A stretch of DNA of 6,799 bases from positions 1-6,799 of the forward strand of contig CALKAL010000007.1 in assembly GCA_937983065.1 (NCBI GenBank), written 5' to 3'. The position numbers were made by a program, and so were the translations under genes. The notes below the pieces were generated by a model that saw only the letters and a list, made by a program, of their open reading frames with translations, had not been told where the DNA came from and searched no databases. Positions 5,069-6,799 of this stretch are shown in pieces (position 1 is the stretch's first letter; each line of letters begins with the position of its first letter). This stretch comes from an uncultured Bacillaceae bacterium. Lineage in GTDB: Bacteria; Bacillota; Bacilli; Bacillales; Alkalibacillaceae.

Positions 5069-5461
5069 TTATAAAAACGCTAAAATTCTCTCAACTAATT
5101 TAGAGACCATTAAGTTTAAACTCGTGTAGCCTGATAACGTAAAGGTTAGCCATAATAATGTGATGGATAAATATAAATTAAACTGCTTGTCCCTTTTCCA
5201 ATACGCTGTAATAAAAATCGCAAATATAAAACTGATTAAGAAAAACATCGACCAAAAAAATGATGGGCTTTTTGATAGGATGAATAAATAAATGAAACCG
5301 ATCATTAATATAATGAAAGCAGGGGCGTTTTTGTAATAAACTTCTTTCGGGACGTCTTTTAATTTAGCGAGCATTTCTTTAACATCAAATTTTCTTATTT
5401 CTAATAACATCGTGCGGCATTTTTCAATCAAACGATTAATTAATGAGTTAATCTGTTCCAT
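5069..5461 (-). CDS. Three-span membrane protein with amphipathic N-terminus, unrecognised
   Basis: 130 residues. The minus-strand GAGGAGG lies 7 nt before the ATG. The first 45 residues are charged and helix-forming (MEQINSLINRLIEK..., KEMLAKLKDVPKEVYYK) with no export signal, so they are likely cytosolic or lie on the membrane surface. Three hydrophobic spans follow (about 46-63, 67-88 and 95-115), separated by a very short Ser/Pro turn and a charged WKRDKQ loop. The protein ends in a short helix KLVERILAFL. I do not recognise the family and cannot assign a function. It is divergent from the YpgR/CvfC gene across a 102-bp spacer. No clean terminator follows its stop, so its transcript may run into the repeat array at 4935-5035. 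Confidence 0.78.
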   Translation of the reverse strand: MEQINSLINRLIEKCRTMLLEIRKFDVKEMLAKLKDVPKEVYYKNAPAFIILMIGFIYLFILSKSPSFFWSMFFLISFIFAIFITAYWKRDKQFNLYLSITLLWLTFTLSGYTSLNLMVSKLVERILAFL

Positions 5462-5492
5462 GTATGAGCCTCCTCTTTCATATTTATACCCA

Positions 5493-5515
5493 TTCTATGC
5501 TTAAATTAGCTCAAC
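5493..5515 (-). repeat. Diverged inverted copy of the TAATTTGAGCATAA motif
   Basis: On the minus strand, GTTGAGCTAATTTAAGCATA (5515-5496) matches 17 of 20 bases of GTTGGACTAATTTGAGCATA at 4948-4967, and all three differences are transitions. It overlaps the expected start region of the minus-strand gene and the -35 region of the YpgR/CvfC gene. It could be an operator, a diverged dispersed repeat or chance. Confidence 0.4.
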
Positions 5516-5516
5516 C

Positions 5517-5522
5517 ATTATA
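5517..5522 (-). promoter_or_regulatory. Candidate -10 box of the 5069-5461 gene
   Basis: A perfect TATAAT reads on the minus strand at 5522-5517, about 50 nt before the start codon at 5461. No good -35 hexamer is found at 16-18 bp, so the call rests on the -10 alone. Confidence 0.35.
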
Positions 5523-5526
5523 GATT

Positions 5527-5535
5527 TGTTAAAAT
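5527..5535 (+). promoter_or_regulatory. Candidate extended -10 promoter of the YpgR/CvfC gene
   Basis: TGTTAAAAT fits the extended -10 form TG-N-TAAAAT, which can act with a poor -35. The expected start near 5542 would leave a leader of about 20 nt carrying GAGGAGG. It sits almost back-to-back with the minus-strand TATAAT at 5517-5522. Confidence 0.4.
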
Positions 5536-5563
5536 TTAATTAAGTCATTGAGGAGGTTTGATG

Positions 5564-6709
5564 ATGAAAATAATATCGATTGAGCCGACACCTAGTCCTT
5601 ATTCAATGAAAATAAATTTAGATAAACGACTCGCTGAAGGACAGTCGGAAACATATAAACGAGATGATGATTTAACAAATGCTCCTAAGTACGTTAAGGA
5701 TCTTTTTCAAATTGAAGGCGTTAAGGAGCTCTATCGGGTGATTGATTTTGTCGCTTTAGAAAGAGACCCAAAAGTGCCGTGGGAGGACATTTTACCAAAA
5801 GTAAAGAATACACTCGGAGCCGCCGATGAAGACGTCTCTCATTTAATCGGAAACGTCAATCAAGCCGAAGATTCATTCGGTGAGGTGAATGTTTTTATTC
5901 AAATGTACCGTCACATTCCGATGCAAGTGAAAACAGAAGCAAATGGAGAAGAAAAGCGGTTCGGACTGAGCGAACGGTTTACAAATGCGGCAATAGAAGC
6001 TTCAAAGGATTCCGCAACGATGTTAATGGAGCGAGAATGGGTCGAGCAATCCCCTCGATACGGTGATGCCGAAGAAATTGGGAATGATGTCGCACAAGAA
6101 ATCGAAGCGACGTATGATGAGGAACGTTTAACAAAATTGATTGAGTGGGCACAAGCGGGAGAAGATGCATCGAAAAAGAAATTTCCGCGTAAAAAAGTGA
6201 CACTAGACATGCTTGAGGAAGCGGATTGGAAGGCGCGATATGCCGTACTCGCGCAAATGCCTGATCCTACTGTCGATGATTTGCCCGTTTTGGACAAAGC
6301 ATTAGAAGATCCGAAAGTTTCTGTACGCCGGATTGCGACGGCTTATTTAGGAATGATTGAAGAGAAAGAGGTTTTGCCATATCTTTATAAAGCGCTCAAA
6401 GATAAAACAGTAACCGTACGCCGGACTGCTGGAGACTGTTTATCTGACTTAGGATTTACGGAAGCCATTCCAGAAATGATTGAAACATTGAAAGATAAAA
6501 GTCGAATTGTTAGATGGCGCGGGGCGATGTTTTTATATGAGTATGGCGACGAATCCGCTATTCCCGCATTAGAGGAAGCGTTAAATGATTCAGAATTTGA
6601 AGTGCGCATGCAAGCAAAAATGGCGCTTGCCCGGATTCAAGAAGGGGAAAAAGCAAAAGGATCTATTTGGAAGCAAATGGCCGATTTAACTCGACAAAAG
6701 GATAATTAA
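5564..6709 (+). CDS. ypgR: YpgR/CvfC family protein: Nfu N-terminal domain plus HEAT repeats
   Basis: 381 residues from the second of two adjacent ATGs (5561, 5564). GAGGAGG at 5550-5556 is 7 nt from 5564 but only 4 nt from 5561, and MKIISIEPTPSP at the N-terminus matches how the family begins. Residues about 3-85 form the Nfu/NifU N-terminal domain (IEPTPSP...DFVALERDP...PWEDILPKV). A middle region (about 105-200, starting VNVFIQMYRHIPMQVK) is the domain peculiar to conserved virulence factor C. Four HEAT-like repeats of about 30 residues follow at roughly 240-269, 270-300, 301-330 and 331-360, each with a VRR or VRW/VRM turn. The only Cys is Cys292, so the CxxC iron-sulfur site of true Nfu scaffolds is absent. 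CvfC was named in Staphylococcus aureus as a virulence-affecting factor; its molecular role is unknown. The HEAT repeats suggest a protein-binding scaffold in the cytosol. The length matches YpgR of B. subtilis. Confidence 0.92.
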   Translation: MKIISIEPTPSPYSMKINLDKRLAEGQSETYKRDDDLTNAPKYVKDLFQIEGVKELYRVIDFVALERDPKVPWEDILPKVKNTLGAADEDVSHLIGNVNQAEDSFGEVNVFIQMYRHIPMQVKTEANGEEKRFGLSERFTNAAIEASKDSATMLMEREWVEQSPRYGDAEEIGNDVAQEIEATYDEERLTKLIEWAQAGEDASKKKFPRKKVTLDMLEEADWKARYAVLAQMPDPTVDDLPVLDKALEDPKVSVRRIATAYLGMIEEKEVLPYLYKALKDKTVTVRRTAGDCLSDLGFTEAIPEMIETLKDKSRIVRWRGAMFLYEYGDESAIPALEEALNDSEFEVRMQAKMALARIQEGEKAKGSIWKQMADLTRQKDN

Positions 6710-6722
6710 TTAAAAATGCTGT

Positions 6723-6757
6723 GTGGCTGTTGAGTAAAATCGACAGCCACTTTTTAT
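6723..6757 (+). terminator. Intrinsic terminator of the YpgR/CvfC gene
   Basis: An 11-bp stem with one G-U pair (GTGGCTGTTGA at 6723-6733 with TCGACAGCCAC at 6740-6750) and a 6-nt loop is followed by TTTTTATT. It begins 14 nt after the stop codon. Confidence 0.9.
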
Positions 6758-6771
6758 TGATTTACGTGGTT

Positions 6772-6799
6772 GGACATGAGGCGGGCTCTCAGGGACAAA
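6772..6799 (+). repeat. Possible edge of a G-rich intergenic repeat, cut by the window end
   Basis: GGACA occurs at 6772 and again at 6793, 21 bp apart, in a stretch much more GC-rich than its surroundings. CATGAGG at 6775-6781 also appears on the minus strand at about 5059-5053, next to the repeat array. With only one full unit visible, this is suggestive at best. Confidence 0.2.

Noticed and set aside
5911..6609. Several minus-strand frames inside the YpgR/CvfC gene
   Set aside because: They are Ser-rich antisense shadows of a well-supported coding region, with no start signals.

Overview
The window looks like ordinary chromosomal DNA from a low-GC, spore-former-type Firmicute of the family Bacillaceae. 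The support is an AT-rich composition, strong AGGAGG-type Shine-Dalgarno sites, SigA-like promoters with about 16-17 bp spacers, hairpin-plus-T-tract terminators, and several recognisable Bacillus-type families: YczE-like membrane protein, YyaB-like PH-domain protein, YjdJ-like small acetyltransferase, DUF2804 and YpgR/CvfC. Genus cannot be assigned from the sequence alone. I see no insertion sequence, phage gene, CRISPR array, rRNA or tRNA.

Layout. Positions 1-118 hold an intrinsic terminator of a gene left of the window and a good promoter for the first gene, a probable LURP-one/tubby-fold protein (137-724, +). It converges with a YczE-like membrane protein (727-1353, -) with only 2 bp between stops. 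A divergent spacer with a palindrome leads to a PH-domain membrane protein (1446-1880, +), which ends at a bidirectional terminator. On the minus strand follows a two-gene unit: a 34-residue single-span membrane peptide (2302-2406) and a small GNAT acetyltransferase (2005-2280), with a clear promoter at 2440-2468. Then come a DUF2804 protein (2559-3572, +), a three-span membrane protein (3726-3998, +), a convergent Nudix hydrolase (4002-4463, -), a 63-residue two-span membrane protein (4594-4785, +) with a structured 3' region and strong terminator, an unrecognised three-span membrane protein (5069-5461, -), and the YpgR/CvfC Nfu-HEAT protein (5564-6709, +) with its terminator.

The genes are mostly single transcription units in alternating orientation, with no sign of a shared pathway; I do not see a multi-gene defence, secretion or biosynthetic system. 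Four of the eleven genes are small or unrecognised membrane proteins.

The least explained DNA is non-coding. At 4935-5035 five degenerate direct repeats are spaced 20-21 bp apart, two helical turns. Related single copies of the same motif appear to lie in two divergent promoter regions (2478-2495 and 5493-5515). These are the best candidates for something undescribed. The two annotated starts that most need care are the first gene (137 rather than 119) and the YczE-like gene (ATG at 1353 rather than GTG at 1365).
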